A DNA stretch of 64,000 nt from Solen grandis (taxonomy: Eukaryota; Mollusca; Bivalvia; Adapedonta; Solenidae): NCBI GenBank assembly GCA_021229015.1, contig CM037781.1, forward strand, positions 63,513,139 through 63,577,138, written 5' to 3'. Shown here in pieces: positions 1 to 9,520 of this stretch. The notes under the pieces are model-generated. The model was not told the origin of the DNA and made no database searches. It saw only the letters and a list, made by a program, of their open reading frames with translations. The position numbers were made by a program, and so were the translations under genes. Numbering within the stretch: position 1 is the stretch's first letter; each line of letters begins with the position of its first letter.

Positions 1-760
1 AGAATATGATTTACATTGTTGTATGCACATGAACAAACAGAAGATACCTGCTCTGTTTACCTATGCATCTGAGGCAAAAATTAAAGATGTTGCATCACAA
101 TAGTAAAAATGGTATGTAAACAATGCCTTGACAGTAACCAGTCTTTGATCATGAATACCGGTACATACCACAACATACAACAAGAAATCATTTCATAAAA
201 CAAAGCAAATTCACCAATTTGTCCAGCACAGTTTGCTTCACTTTACATCTGAAACTGCAGGAACCAAAACATTTCTAAATGGAATAGCCATAGCACAAAC
301 TCAATGAATATTCTACAGAAGTGCCTGACAAAAATGAGAACCAAGTTGCATAAAACTATAAACTACAGTATATAAGTATGCACAATTATAAAAGATTCAC
401 TTTTCAGTCAGGTTACAAAAGGAGAACAATAAAATTTTCAGCAAATTCATCTTTCATTCCATTACTTTGCCATATATAAACTATCAACTTACACCAGAAA
501 AACAGGTGAAAGAATTCATGTTGCAATCTCTTTGAATCTGTTGCTCAATGAAGATTTATAATATGGATATAGTGTCACAGTACAAATCACTGCACATTCC
601 TAGAGTATACCACGGGTCTTGTGTTTGACTCCCATGACTGCTGAACATTTTTCCCAAAAAACATTAAGCATCAAACATATTGCTATTGGACTATGACATA
701 GGCCTGTGTTATGCTGCTTTAAAGTATAATTATGTAACTCTTGGAATTCAGAGTTTCCAA
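1..760. other. Non-coding, nothing recognised
   Basis: AT-rich, non-repetitive looking sequence of good quality. Open frames here are short and have no recognisable domain composition. I see no tRNA, no splice-flanked exon and no tandem repeat. It could be intron, intergenic DNA or an untranslated region; the sequence does not decide. Confidence 0.5.
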
Positions 761-977
761 TGCACCTATCAATATTTTGCCCCAGGATTTGTGGGGAGGG
801 GACATACATGGGACTTTTGACAGAAGAATGTTCTCAACAGGCCGGAATCCTGTGCAAACTGCAAAGCATATCCATTTGACAAATTTCTATTGCTCTTTGG
901 TGATGAAAGGAAAAAAAGTCAAGTGCCCCTGTCAGGTTAGCCTTTACCCCTCCTGGGGCAAAATATTGATAGGTGCA
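761..977. repeat. Fold-back: 27-bp perfect inverted repeat
   Basis: The left arm 761-787 starts TGCACCTATCAATATTTTGC. It is the exact reverse complement of the right arm 951-977, over 27 bases. The spacer of 163 bp has only a weak continuation of the symmetry (short blocks ending in ACTTGAC-like sequence). No clear target duplication flanks the arms. It looks like the remnant of a fold-back transposon or MITE. An open frame of 112 codons (741-1079) runs through it and is treated as chance. Confidence 0.75.
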
Positions 978-1430
978 CTAAGACAGACCTTAAAAATAAC
1001 AAACATTTGCAAGCAGTCTGGACAGGTATTAATTAACAGTATTATATCATTCCATATAACTTGCGAAAGCACTTTTTAAACATTTTTTTTTCAAAGATCT
1101 GCTGTCTGTTGGAACTTTTTCTAGTGCACAAGGTCTTTATGGGCACAAAACATTTAGATTTCCCCTTAGAGTGCTTGGGGTGCACATGCACAATACTCTC
1201 TGAATTTACAAATCCATCAACTAGTCTATAAAAGTTCTTTTTAACAAATACAGTGTATGTGAAGCCAAAAGTTAATATGTCATTAAAGTAATCTCAATCA
1301 GGGAAATTTCATCATGTCTGAAATTCACATTGTCAACATGATACAAACATGTCTGTGATGTCATGCCATTAGATAAGTGGCATGATATTGGTGAACTATC
1401 TTATATATACAGAGCAATAAAGAAGAGAAA
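978..1430. other. Non-coding, nothing recognised
   Basis: AT-rich sequence without repeat structure that I can see, and without exon-like open frames. It lies between the fold-back element and the tRNA-like SINE array. Confidence 0.4.
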
Positions 1431-1500
1431 CCGGCTGCTGTGGCCAAGTGGTTAGAGTATTTCTCTCAAAAATATCACCCTTGGGTTTGTCAAGAACATA
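1431..1500 (+). mobile_element. Degenerate tRNA-derived SINE head
   Basis: A polymerase III A-box-like motif is present in TGGCCAAGTGGTTAGAG (from 1441). The matching B-box position (about 1480-1490) has decayed to GGGTTTGTCAAG. The A-box type resembles Ser/Leu tRNAs, so this is probably a different SINE family from the modules that follow. A second B-box-like motif, GGGTTCAAATCC, sits at 1659-1670 and may be another broken module. These are not functional tRNA genes: acceptor stems do not pair and the spacing is off. Confidence 0.5.
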
Positions 1501-1763
1501 GTAATTTGTGCTGTTCTATGAATTCTGGCCTGAGGAAAATCAAAATATGCAAAGGCATATATAATTAAGGCCTAAATATTTAAGTACTGGTAACCATTAT
1601 TAGAAAGAAATTTGTGTGAACAGTCTGTTAGCTCAACCCCTTATAAGCCTGGGATCTTGGGTTCAAATCCTGCTCTGGTACACTATATAAATATAATATC
1701 CCAGGAGAATGATAGCACATACTGTCGATCTGAGATTGGTACTAGTAACTCTTTGTCATGGTA

Positions 1764-2019
1764 CAAATAACTCATAATAGGAGAAAACTATGCATAAGTG
1801 GCTGGATAGCTCTGTTGGTAAAGCATTCCTGATATCCAAAGGTCCTGGGTTCATGTCTTGGTCAGACTGCACATTTTTCTTAACTTGTGACATATGAAGC
1901 CCAACATCACCGGGCTGCACGTGATCAGAGATCATATTCATCTTGTTCAGTCTGGCAGGGAGTATGACATGGTACCCAATAACTCACAACAGGGAAGAAA
2001 TCATTACACTGTGTGTAAA
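1764..2019 (+). mobile_element. tRNA-like SINE array, unit 1
   Basis: The unit starts with the block CAAATAACTCATAATAG (1764-1780). About 35 bp later comes a tRNA-like head (1799-1862) with GGATAGCTCTGTTGGTAAAG as the A-box region and CCTGGGTTCATG as the B-box region. A conserved body block GTCAGACTGCACATTTTTCT begins at 1861. The order block, head, GTCAGRCTGCACATTTTTCT body recurs in the following units and again at 6971-7122. This points to a tandemly amplified tRNA-derived repeat and not to scattered single insertions. Confidence 0.7.
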
Positions 2020-2245
2020 CGATCAGGTAGTTCAGTCAGTACAGGTAATTACCTTTTAAGGGTAAGGCCCCATGTTCAGTTCCCAGGCAGGAGGTACACT
2101 TTTCTCACCATAACATTTATCTATGGTAGATTTCTGTATGTGATCCTGTAGCTTACCCATCCCTTTGATCAAGGATCTCAGATTCATATCCTAGTGTGGT
2201 CTGTTACATCTCATTTGAATCATTAGCAATAACTCACAATAGAAG
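1977..2245 (+). mobile_element. tRNA-like SINE array, unit 2
   Basis: The unit-defining block CAATAACTCACAACAG is at 1977-1992. A tRNA-like head follows from about 2021 (CAGGTAGTTCAGTCAGTACA) with a decayed B-box (CATGTTCAGTTCCCAG), then a body block ending near 2115. A further degenerate head-like stretch lies at 2150-2210. The next block, CAATAACTCACAATAG, is at 2227-2242 and is interrupted by the MITE at 2246. Confidence 0.6.
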
Positions 2246-2581
2246 CAGGGTTTTACTTAAGGATTTGACTTTTACTTGTCCTGGGGACAAGTTACTTTGA
2301 ACATCTACTAGCCCCCATTGAAAACAAGTTGCCCGATCTTTAAGTAAGTTAGTGTTTGTTAATGTTTAAAACTAAATATGTGTAATATTAAGGTGAATTT
2401 TAGTTTATATGTATCAAACACAATTTGCAAGCATTTCACCCTTGATATACTATAAAAAAAATGAAAGATTTCATTTACATTAATGAACTTGCCCGCCGGG
2501 CTATCTTCTTTGAAAAATCACTAGCCCGCAGTGATTTTAACCCGGCATGGGCAAGCGGGCGTCCACTTAAGAAAACCCCTG
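2246..2581. mobile_element. hAT-like MITE, 336 bp, nested in the SINE array
   Basis: The 5' end CAGGGTTTTACTTAAG matches the reverse complement of the 3' end, CAGGGGTTTTCTTAAG, at 14 of 16 positions. The element is flanked by a perfect 6-bp direct repeat TAGAAG (2240-2245 and 2582-2587). No transposase frame is present, so it is non-autonomous. The CAGGG termini resemble hAT elements, but hAT usually makes 8-bp duplications, so superfamily assignment is tentative. Removing the element and one duplication joins the SINE block to its expected continuation, which confirms the boundaries. Confidence 0.85.
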
Positions 2582-2587
2582 TAGAAG

Positions 2588-2805
2588 AGAATCATGTCTA
2601 TGAGGCCAGGAAGCTCATCTGATAGGGTCGCCTGGGAAAGGTCCCAGTAAAGCAAAAGCATCTCAGTCAGGCTGCACATTTTTCTCAACCTGTGACATTT
2701 GGAACACAATTTCAGCAATGGCTTAAGTGCTGTGAGGTTCTCTGGATCCATTTGGAAGTATGTCACGGTACCAATAACTCACAATAGATAAGAATCAAGT
2801 GTAAG
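2588..2805 (+). mobile_element. tRNA-like SINE array, unit 3
   Basis: This is the continuation of the array after the MITE. It has a poorly conserved head (about 2605-2660, GAAGCTCATCTGATAGGG as A-box remnant) and a well-conserved body, TCAGTCAGGCTGCACATTTT (2664 onward), with CAACCTGTGACAT. The next unit block, CAATAACTCACAATAG, is at 2772-2787. Confidence 0.6.
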
Positions 2806-2892
2806 CTGCCACCACTTGTAGCTCAGTTGGTAAGTGAAGGCTCCAAGTTTGAGTCTCAGCCAGGCTGCACTTTTTTCACCCTGTGACAAGTA
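2806..2892 (+). mobile_element. tRNA-like SINE array, unit 4 (truncated)
   Basis: The head contains TTGTAGCTCAGTTGGTAAG and a B-box remnant AAGTTTGAGTCTC. The body GCCAGGCTGCACTTTTTTCA follows, with CCCTGTGACA. After about 2892 the similarity to the other units stops, so this is the distal end of the array. Confidence 0.65.
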
Positions 2893-3145
2893 GGTTTCAT
2901 TCTTGACAAGCTCTAGTAAACAATCAGCAAAAGAAATCTATATATAAGAAATGGACTCAAAAGCATGAGAGTCATCTAAATCGAAATTTGGTAACACTTG
3001 TAGACTAAAATATGGAGAGTAAGATAAATAAATAAGTAGATGTAGATCTAAACAACTAAATTACAAAAGAAACAATAACATTACTGTTTTGAATCTAAAA
3101 AAACAATAACTGATGTATTTATGGATAAATTCCGCAAATGCTCTT
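2893..3145. other. Non-coding, nothing recognised
   Basis: AT-rich sequence between the SINE array and the GA-rich microsatellites. No exon signal or repeat unit seen. Confidence 0.4.
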
Positions 3146-3231
3146 GCAGAGAGAGAGGGAGAGAAAGAGAGAAACAAGACTGAATTTCAAGGAGATATAT
3201 AGAAAAAAAAAGGTGCGAATATTTTCATAAC

Positions 3232-3236
<5 letters not shown>

Positions 3237-3267
<31 letters not shown>
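3237..3267. repeat. (AG)n microsatellite
   Basis: About 15 uninterrupted AG dinucleotides. A shorter imperfect purine GA run lies at 3149-3177. The minus-strand open frame at 3119-3307 is the Ser/Leu translation of these repeats, not a gene. Confidence 0.9.
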
Positions 3268-3271
<4 letters not shown>

Positions 3272-3329
3272 TGCATTAAGTAACATCTTGCGTTTGAAAA
3301 ATAACATCAGTTAAAGGTCTATTGAGAAA

Positions 3330-3387
3330 AAAATCGATTGTTTTTCTCCGATCGGAGAAAAGCGATCGGGGAAAAACAATCGATTTT
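3330..3387. repeat. Hairpin with 25-bp arms and GATCGG core
   Basis: The left arm 3330-3354 (AAAATCGATTGTTTTTCTCC then GATCG) pairs with 3363-3387 with one mismatch across an 8-nt spacer. The flanking segment 3319-3356 recurs in diverged form at 3736-3770, so this hairpin and the one downstream belong to the same structure or family. Confidence 0.8.
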
Positions 3388-3735
3388 CCTACTTTATAGA
3401 TACATTATTTTATATGCAACAAAACAGAGAAAGTGAGAAGAGAGAAGAGGAGAGGCAGTGAGATACATTAAAAAGTAAAAATAGGTTACTGTTTAAGTCA
3501 AAAAATAAGAAAATGTTCAGTTATTTTCCGTTTAAAACCGTATGTTACTTCAGTATCGGTAGACGCTTTAAATATCTGTCTTTGTTTTACCCCGATTACA
3601 CTATAATTAATCACACGAATAAATTCATGCAAATAACGTCATCATCGTCATCAAAACCAATAAAAATTATTTTGCATTCTAAGTTCAGGTGAAAACAATA
3701 AACAACCACCCAATGTTTCTGAAAAATAAAGAAGG

Positions 3736-3856
3736 TATCGAGAAAAAACGATCGTTTTTCTCCGGTCGGACTGTTGAAATTCGATCGGAAATTTCCGACA
3801 ACGGACAGGTACCGATCGATCTTTTCGTTGTCGGAGCGAATTCCGATCGGAGATGT
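3736..3856. repeat. Second GATCGG-rich fold-back
   Basis: It opens with a diverged direct copy of the first hairpin's left arm (GAGAAAAAACGATCGTTTTT at about 3740). It then contains an imperfect inverted repeat: 3780-3804 (TTCGATCGGAAATTTCCGAC then AACGG) against 3825-3851. The best-paired blocks are CGTTGTCGGA and TTCCGATCG. The repeated GATCGG and CCGATC words make the whole stretch highly self-complementary. Confidence 0.65.
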
Positions 3857-3964
3857 TGATTTTTAAATCGCTGTATCTTTTTTATTTATGGATGGATTTT
3901 CTTGAATATACTATTTTTGGAAACTGGAAACTATGTTCTTTCAGAATATATATGGGTTAATAGT

Positions 3965-4120
3965 GTATAGGCATTAGTGTCGCTTAAAGTTTATGGAAAA
4001 AACCGACGTTCCATAAATTCACCGACGCGGGTTTTTGTGTCTTTGTTTCTATACACAAGTTTTGTAAATGTCTAACGACATTGTTTGTCGATTGCAAATA
4101 AATTTGATTTGACTTGACCT
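3965..4120 (+). repeat. Possible LINE 3'-end remnant
   Basis: The stretch ends in GCAAATAAATTTGATTTGAC followed by TTGACC, that is, short iterations of TTGA(T/C). Such short 3' iterations are typical of some non-LTR retrotransposon tails. No reverse transcriptase coding sequence is visible upstream. This is a weak, pattern-based call and could be unrelated intergenic DNA. Confidence 0.22.
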
Positions 4121-4640
4121 GCCTATTTGACTGGGCTTATACTTTCGAAAACGTTATGTCTTTGTCTTATTAATATAATTTTAGTTTCAGATTATATGAT
4201 GTAAGTCTACTCCTTTTTAAACATGTCCTTTTAATCAATATATATACTATCAACATATCATACAAGTAATAAAATTATTAGATAAAAATCAAGATTATTT
4301 TGAAATATTTTTTTCTAAAAGACTGAATTAAGTATCGGCTATACTCATTTATATACAAAAACAACAACAACAAGAAGCTTTGTTCACATCTGTAGTAGGA
4401 TGAGGAAAAAATATTGTACATGTAATTATTATTTTATGTAATTGATCACCGCTACAAATTCATATATACGAAAACGCAAACTATGAGCTAAACTCAAGAT
4501 CAAATTGCAGGTGAATAAATCTTTCAATGAATTATAATTTTTCTTCAGAACTTTCAATTTATATAAAGTTTTATTGTAAAAGTTTGCAGAAAGTTTATTT
4601 ATTTATTGATTGAGGGACACTGATATTTTGATGTGAATCT
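4121..4640. other. Non-coding, possible intron
   Basis: AT-rich sequence without repeat units or open frames of note. Its last bases form the pyrimidine-rich stretch and CAG that precede the candidate exon at 4655, so it may be the upstream intron of that gene. Confidence 0.35.
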
Positions 4641-4654
4641 CATTTACTTTACAG

Positions 4655-4882
4655 CCATGTCGAACTCACTGGTACCACTTTCATACCGGACTGCAGCTTG
4701 GAGACGGGTGTTTAGTGCATTCATAGTACGGAAACCAACGGTACGTGATGCTAACAGCTGCCTTGACGACGAGGAACTTTCCGATCACGTGATGACGATC
4801 AGCGACTGGATGGATGTCCCTACCACGACAAAATTCTTCGAGGAAATGCACGATTTTTGGAAATGGCCAGTACCATCCTTCG
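4655..4882 (+). CDS. Candidate first coding exon, unknown protein
   Basis: A pyrimidine-rich stretch ending in TTTACTTTACAG forms a good splice acceptor directly before CCATG. The ATG at 4657 opens 75 codons plus one base up to a possible donor CG/GTACAT at 4882/4883 (phase 1). The peptide starts MSNSLVPLSYRTAAWRRVF and continues with an acidic stretch DDEELSDHV and an aromatic segment FFEEMHDFWKWP. Amino-acid composition is balanced, unlike the AT-noise frames around it, and local GC content is higher. The basic N-terminus could be a mitochondrial presequence, but that is speculation. I do not recognise the family. An alternative is that the frame simply runs on to the stop at 4935 and is a chance ORF. 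Confidence 0.4.
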
Positions 4883-5332
4883 GTACATGGCTTGTTTTTT
4901 TTAAATTTCATTTTTGTTCATACCCATCTGAGTAAAAAGTTGTTTCTTCTAGCAGTGTACTTTAATTTTCCGTTTGCATTATTGTCAGGGGATATGAGAT
5001 GTCATGATTATGTTTTCAAAGTATTGTATGCTTCCAAATAATTTAACTGATAAAATGTAAGTGGTAGTCTTGCAGAAATAAAGGGAAGTAACCTCAACTA
5101 TAGGGATGTGTATTAAGTAACGTATTTGCTCCCTTCACCACACTAGGAGGCCCGCGAGCAATAACAGCTTAGACTTTCGTCTCTGGTCATTCATACAAAA
5201 TTGAGAGGATATTCGGTTTTGAATGTAGAGAAACGGACCTTCAGTATGCTTCAGGAAGGGAACACAATTTTTTAATAAAGTACAATAGAGGGCAGAATAT
5301 CATGCACTTAATTATAACATTTCAGGCCACTT
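4883..5332. other. Non-coding, possible intron
   Basis: AT-rich sequence after the candidate exon. No second exon of the same gene could be identified, and no repeats were recognised. Confidence 0.35.
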
Positions 5333-5382
5333 GATTTGACCTGGTTACCTTCAGCAGGATTTGACCTGGTTACCTTCAGCAG
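5333..5382. repeat. Perfect 25-bp tandem duplication
   Basis: The 25-base unit GATTTGACCTGGTTACCTTC followed by AGCAG occurs twice with no gap (5333-5357 and 5358-5382) and no mismatch. It is therefore a recent duplication or an assembly stutter. Confidence 0.95.
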
Positions 5383-6965
5383 CAATAAATGCTCAGAGTT
5401 TTTATACAGATTATAATTAATAGAAAAATAAGGTCTCACTTTCCATGGAACAATAACTTAATAGAATTGCAGGAAAGGACCATGAGATTATCATTAAGAA
5501 GAATATATTTCTGAACACTAGCTTCAGAAGAATGATTTTGAATTTAACTATATATTTGAAGAGTACACACAGAAACTAGCTGCCCCCACTTAAGACATCA
5601 TTTTTCAAAGGATAAAATTCATTTAAGCAATGTGGTAGAGAGTGACCATTTGTACCAAATGGAATTAATATTTGACCATTAGTAATAAATATTTTTTATA
5701 AATATATAAAGAGTATAATTATTAGGAAACTAGCCAACCATCTGGTGCTCCGTTTTTTTAAGGAATACACTTAAAGTAAGCAAGCAATTATGGTAGGAGG
5801 CTATGAGTTAACCATTTGTGCAAATTTTCAGAGGGAAGAAATTTAAGGGACAACTTAATTTTTTATTTGGTTTAGAGAACAGGATTTTTAATTTTTTTAA
5901 ATCAAATTTTGTTGGTTGCCAATGCAAACATCAAATGGGCATCCTACAAGCAGTTTCAGAAGATATGATTGCCTTTTAAAGCAAATTGTTGCCATTAGAA
6001 GATGGGACACAAGGTGATCAGAATAGCTCAGCTTGAGCTTGATGTGCTATGTTGAAGTAAGAAGTGTCATGTTCAGGACACATTGTTTTAAGTCATTGAT
6101 TCATATTCCAAAAAAAGGAATGCGGAACAGTGTTATTTTAGTTATTTTAATTTAGAGAGAATCAATTTTGGTCCAAACAAAAAAGAAAGAAAGAAAAATT
6201 GGAAACAAATTGATGTACTTACACTTTAGAAGGATGACTGTCAATCTGGAATGACAGTCTCCCATATTTTTCTCTTCAATAAGCAAATCTATATGTTCAA
6301 AAAATTTTGTTTTTCAGAGTTTGTTCTTACATTTCAGAGCATGTGATTAAATACCATTTGTTATAACAACTTTCATGAAAAATGTTTTAAGCACTAGGTC
6401 AATAAATACTCGTACGGGAGTTTTAGACCTTCTGAACTTTTAGAAATCTGAGCTGAAGTGTTGTGAAACGCAAGCAAAGGGACGTTCATCTATGTAAGTC
6501 AAGTATCCCTCTCCATATTCCAAGTCTTTATCTTGGTATAACTTTCCACACAGTGTTCAGTTGGGTAGAAAACATATGCATCAAAATTCCACCAGTCACA
6601 GTTTTTGTCACCGTTTAGTCAAAATAGTACTGCATATTGCCAAGCCCCTGATGAAATGGTCCATTGGTTGCTTAAGATATTGTTAACTGCTGTTGAGGTG
6701 AACAGAATGTTGAATTTTGGCTTGAAAACTGGATACAGCTGCCCCTGGCATTTCGTTAGAGCTTATGTATTGTCAGTGTCCAATTTACCAGGTTTTCTGC
6801 AGCCACTCTTATTTTCTTGTTATTGCAAGCTGAAAAAAGTCGAAAAATAAAGACAATTAGTTTTATAATTTTAAATATACAGTGTGTGAACATCAGTAAT
6901 AGATTTGCTTTGGTATTTGAACACATAAATAAGATAGAGAGTCCAGAATTGCTGGATTCGCACAT
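5383..6965. other. Non-coding, nothing recognised
   Basis: AT-rich DNA. The longest open frame (6605-6850, 81 codons) lacks splice context and recognisable motifs, so I do not call it. No tandem or inverted repeats of note were seen. Confidence 0.45.
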
Positions 6966-6970
6966 TGCAT

Positions 6971-7122
6971 ATTACTCACAATAGGGGATAAAGATCTGTA
7001 TGCCGTTGATGCTACTGGCCAGGTAGCTCGATCAGTCAGTAGAGCATTCGCCTTGTAAGCATAAAAAGACCCTGGGTTCGAGACTCGGTCAGGCTGCACA
7101 TTTTTCTCACCCTGTGACATTA
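6971..7122 (+). mobile_element. tRNA-derived SINE unit, well preserved
   Basis: It has the same architecture as the 1764-2890 array: the block ATTACTCACAATAGGGG (6971), then a tRNA-like head with GGCCAGGTAGCTCGATCAGT (about 7017), CCTTGTAAGC in the anticodon-arm position and a good B-box GGGTTCGAGACTC (about 7075). The body GTCAGGCTGCACATTTTTCT and CACCCTGTGACAT follows. This is the best-preserved head of the family in the window and serves as its reference. It is not a functional tRNA gene. Confidence 0.8.
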
Positions 7123-8075
7123 TACACGTATAAATAAAAACAAAATGTATTGCAATAAATCATTAAAATGTTTTTCATTACATAAATTGTTTCCCATCTT
7201 TATTTTTACTCATTATTTACATTTTTCCATAAATTAATCATACTCTGCACCACGAAGCTACATTAGGTATTTACATCTCTGTCTATACACAAAGCTGCAG
7301 ATATTTAAAATGAATTTAAACCAAAGAATGAAGACTTTATTTGAACTCCCCCACCCGCCACCCCCATTTTAGGTAGATTTTTTCTATTTATATTTTATGT
7401 CAATACTTGCACTAGTAAGCATATATTTTAAACTCTATGCATATTTTCACAAATTTCACCAAATACCTTTTCCTCTGCCTATAAATACTGTAACCATCTC
7501 AAGCATCATAAAAATAATCGCTAACCATTACAGCAATGTAAAAGTCCGAACCTTTCCGAAATTTACTTTCATTTCTGGGACCTAAACAATAACCTGAAAA
7601 ATAGGAGATTGATATAATATTTCATAAACCTTTATTTTATGTAGCTTCGTGATTACAATAAATATCAACTTACCGTGTATAGACTTTTTAATACAGTTGT
7701 AGATTGTAATTTTGTTGATCAAAATATCGTGGGCTATGTCGGGTCTCCCGATTCAGAATATGAAAAATCTCGATTCTTTCAATGGTTTTGTGCTACTCTC
7801 TTTTAAAAACGGGATTTATCAAATTGACACAAACTTGTGAATTTCAGTTGATAATCAAAATTGATAGAGTACGTTTTTATGTTGAAATGAATATTTTGAT
7901 GATGTTTATAAAAATAATCTCTAACCATGATAAAAATAGAATAGGATACGAGAGGATATATTCCGAATTGCTGCATATTTAGTCTTCATTTCCAGCATTG
8001 AATGCAATTAATTTCTGGATTTGTTTGCGTATTATCACTTTGTTTTTTTATTTCATTCATGCTCCCTCAATTCTA
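7123..8075. other. Non-coding, nothing recognised
   Basis: AT-rich DNA with only short open frames (for example 7397-7585 and 7782-7982) of hydrophobic, AT-driven composition. No repeats seen. Confidence 0.45.
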
Positions 8076-8291
8076 GGCAAAATGTTCATGTTTTCTAACG
8101 AAAAAATGCCGTAATTGCAACCGAAAGGCTTTTAAACCTCCAGATCCGGGTCCATTGACAACCTTCGAAGCAAAAACAGTATGCCCGGCGATGATCCGCC
8201 GTGCAATAATAACGTACCCATCAAGTGACAAAGCGCAGTTCGGGGATAATTCACCGGGTCTACCGGCACTTGTTCCAAGTAGTAACTGATA
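8076..8291 (-). CDS. Stop-free 72-codon segment, possible internal exon
   Basis: The minus strand is open from 8291 down to a TAG at 8073-8075 with no Met codon. Local GC content is clearly above the AT-rich surroundings. The residues are balanced and Gly-rich, including GTSAGRPGELSPNCALSLDG and VIIARRIIAGHTVFASKVV. A TATCAG sequence on the minus strand near 8286 could serve as a splice acceptor; a convincing donor is not evident. I do not recognise the family. It could equally be a piece of an interspersed repeat with compositional bias. Confidence 0.25.
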
Positions 8292-8412
8292 TTATCTTAA
8301 TTTGACATTAATTCCTGAAATAACAACTGATGGGATGTCGAGTCTATGCCTGGTGCACGTGCATCGCGTTTATGCTATCCGTGCCAATTACGCCATGAAG
8401 CAGAGGCATCTC
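8292..8412. other. GC-richer continuation of the 8110-8412 island
   Basis: The stretch includes CTGGTGCACGTGCATCGCG (about 8350), with several CpG and a CACGTG E-box word. There is no open frame of length. It may be part of the same exon, repeat or regulatory block as 8076-8291. Confidence 0.3.
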
Positions 8413-9470
8413 GCGTTACTTTAAAAGTGTAGAACAGTCAAGCAATGTTAAACATACACATTATCATTCAATAAGGTAGTGCTATCCTAATGCATTAAAT
8501 CTTACCGAAGAACAGCCATAAATTGGTTAGAATAACTGTCAACTCCCAGTAGGGTAATTTCTCTTTCCTATTTTTCACTTTGACCATTATTTATGTATCG
8601 CTCAGGTCAGAAAGAAAATAGTTTTTCATTTTAAAATTATAATATGTATAGGTTTTAATTCGATAAAAATGTTAAGTTTAATAACAAATATGGTACGTGG
8701 TATATTAAAGTCTCTCGATTTACGAGGTTTTGAATCAGGCACCCCAAGCAGAAAATGGTGGAACCAGTCTTTAAAATGGATATGGACATGGTCAGATATG
8801 TTGAGCCAAAACAAAATTTTAACATGTACGGTTTGTTAAGCTTTGTTTGTTGGCTTATTAGATTTTAGATTGTTTTACTCTTAAATCATTAATGTTTGCT
8901 AACATTACACTTAGCTTACCAAGGAACATATGTCTACTTCACATATCGTATCAGACTGGGGCATCTGCTGTATTTTACTTTTACTTTTACTCAACTGATG
9001 CATAATCAGGTCACTTATTCGAAAGCTTATCTATATCGGCCAAAACCATGGTGCCAAAGTGACTGGAAAACATTCATATATTTTGTTATGTTTTAATATT
9101 CTTCACGTGTTACACAACTTTTAAAATTTTAGTACTGTCTGTATCTGAGTATTAGTAAAGTCACTGATTAATCAGCTAGATAGATTAATCGATGATTTTT
9201 TTCGGACTGATTTCCAACACTAGCGCTTAGTAATACTTAAATGCTTAGGGTGAATTTCATAACTCTTTTTTCTCTATTAAAATCCCCAAAATATTTCATT
9301 CCTTAACAATAGTGTCCTTTTTAAGGTTATAATTCATGTCAGCATAGTCATGTACTGAATACTTTGTAAAACGGGGGTGGTGAAGTGCATTTTTTCCTAT
9401 TCAAGTATGACTTTGCTTTAAGTATTGATGGTGGAATTCGAACCTTAAAAGGAAATATTCAGTGAAACGC
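8413..9470. other. Non-coding, nothing recognised
   Basis: AT-rich sequence without repeat units or credible exons. Confidence 0.45.
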
Positions 9471-9516
9471 AGGTCACGGATTTTTCATGTGAGGGAGCCT
9501 ACCAGATGACTTGCGG
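9471..9516 (+). mobile_element. Truncated SINE body fragment
   Basis: GGATTTTTCATGTGAGGGAG followed by CCTACCAGATGACTTGCGGT matches the body of the complete SINE at 12690-12735 with a few substitutions. It lacks the tRNA head and 3' tail, and it abuts the tandem repeat that starts at 9521. Confidence 0.75.
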
Positions 9517-9520
9517 TCAA

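Noticed and set aside
741..1079. 112-codon ORF over the fold-back element
   Set aside because: Covers both inverted arms and has no protein family features; treated as chance.
1799..7122. Possible functional tRNA genes at the A-box/B-box pairs
   Set aside because: Acceptor stems do not pair, heads are followed by conserved SINE bodies, and copies are tandem or flanked by target duplications.
8896..9096. 66-codon ORF and similar short frames in contig 1
   Set aside because: Lengths expected by chance in AT-rich DNA and no splice or domain support.
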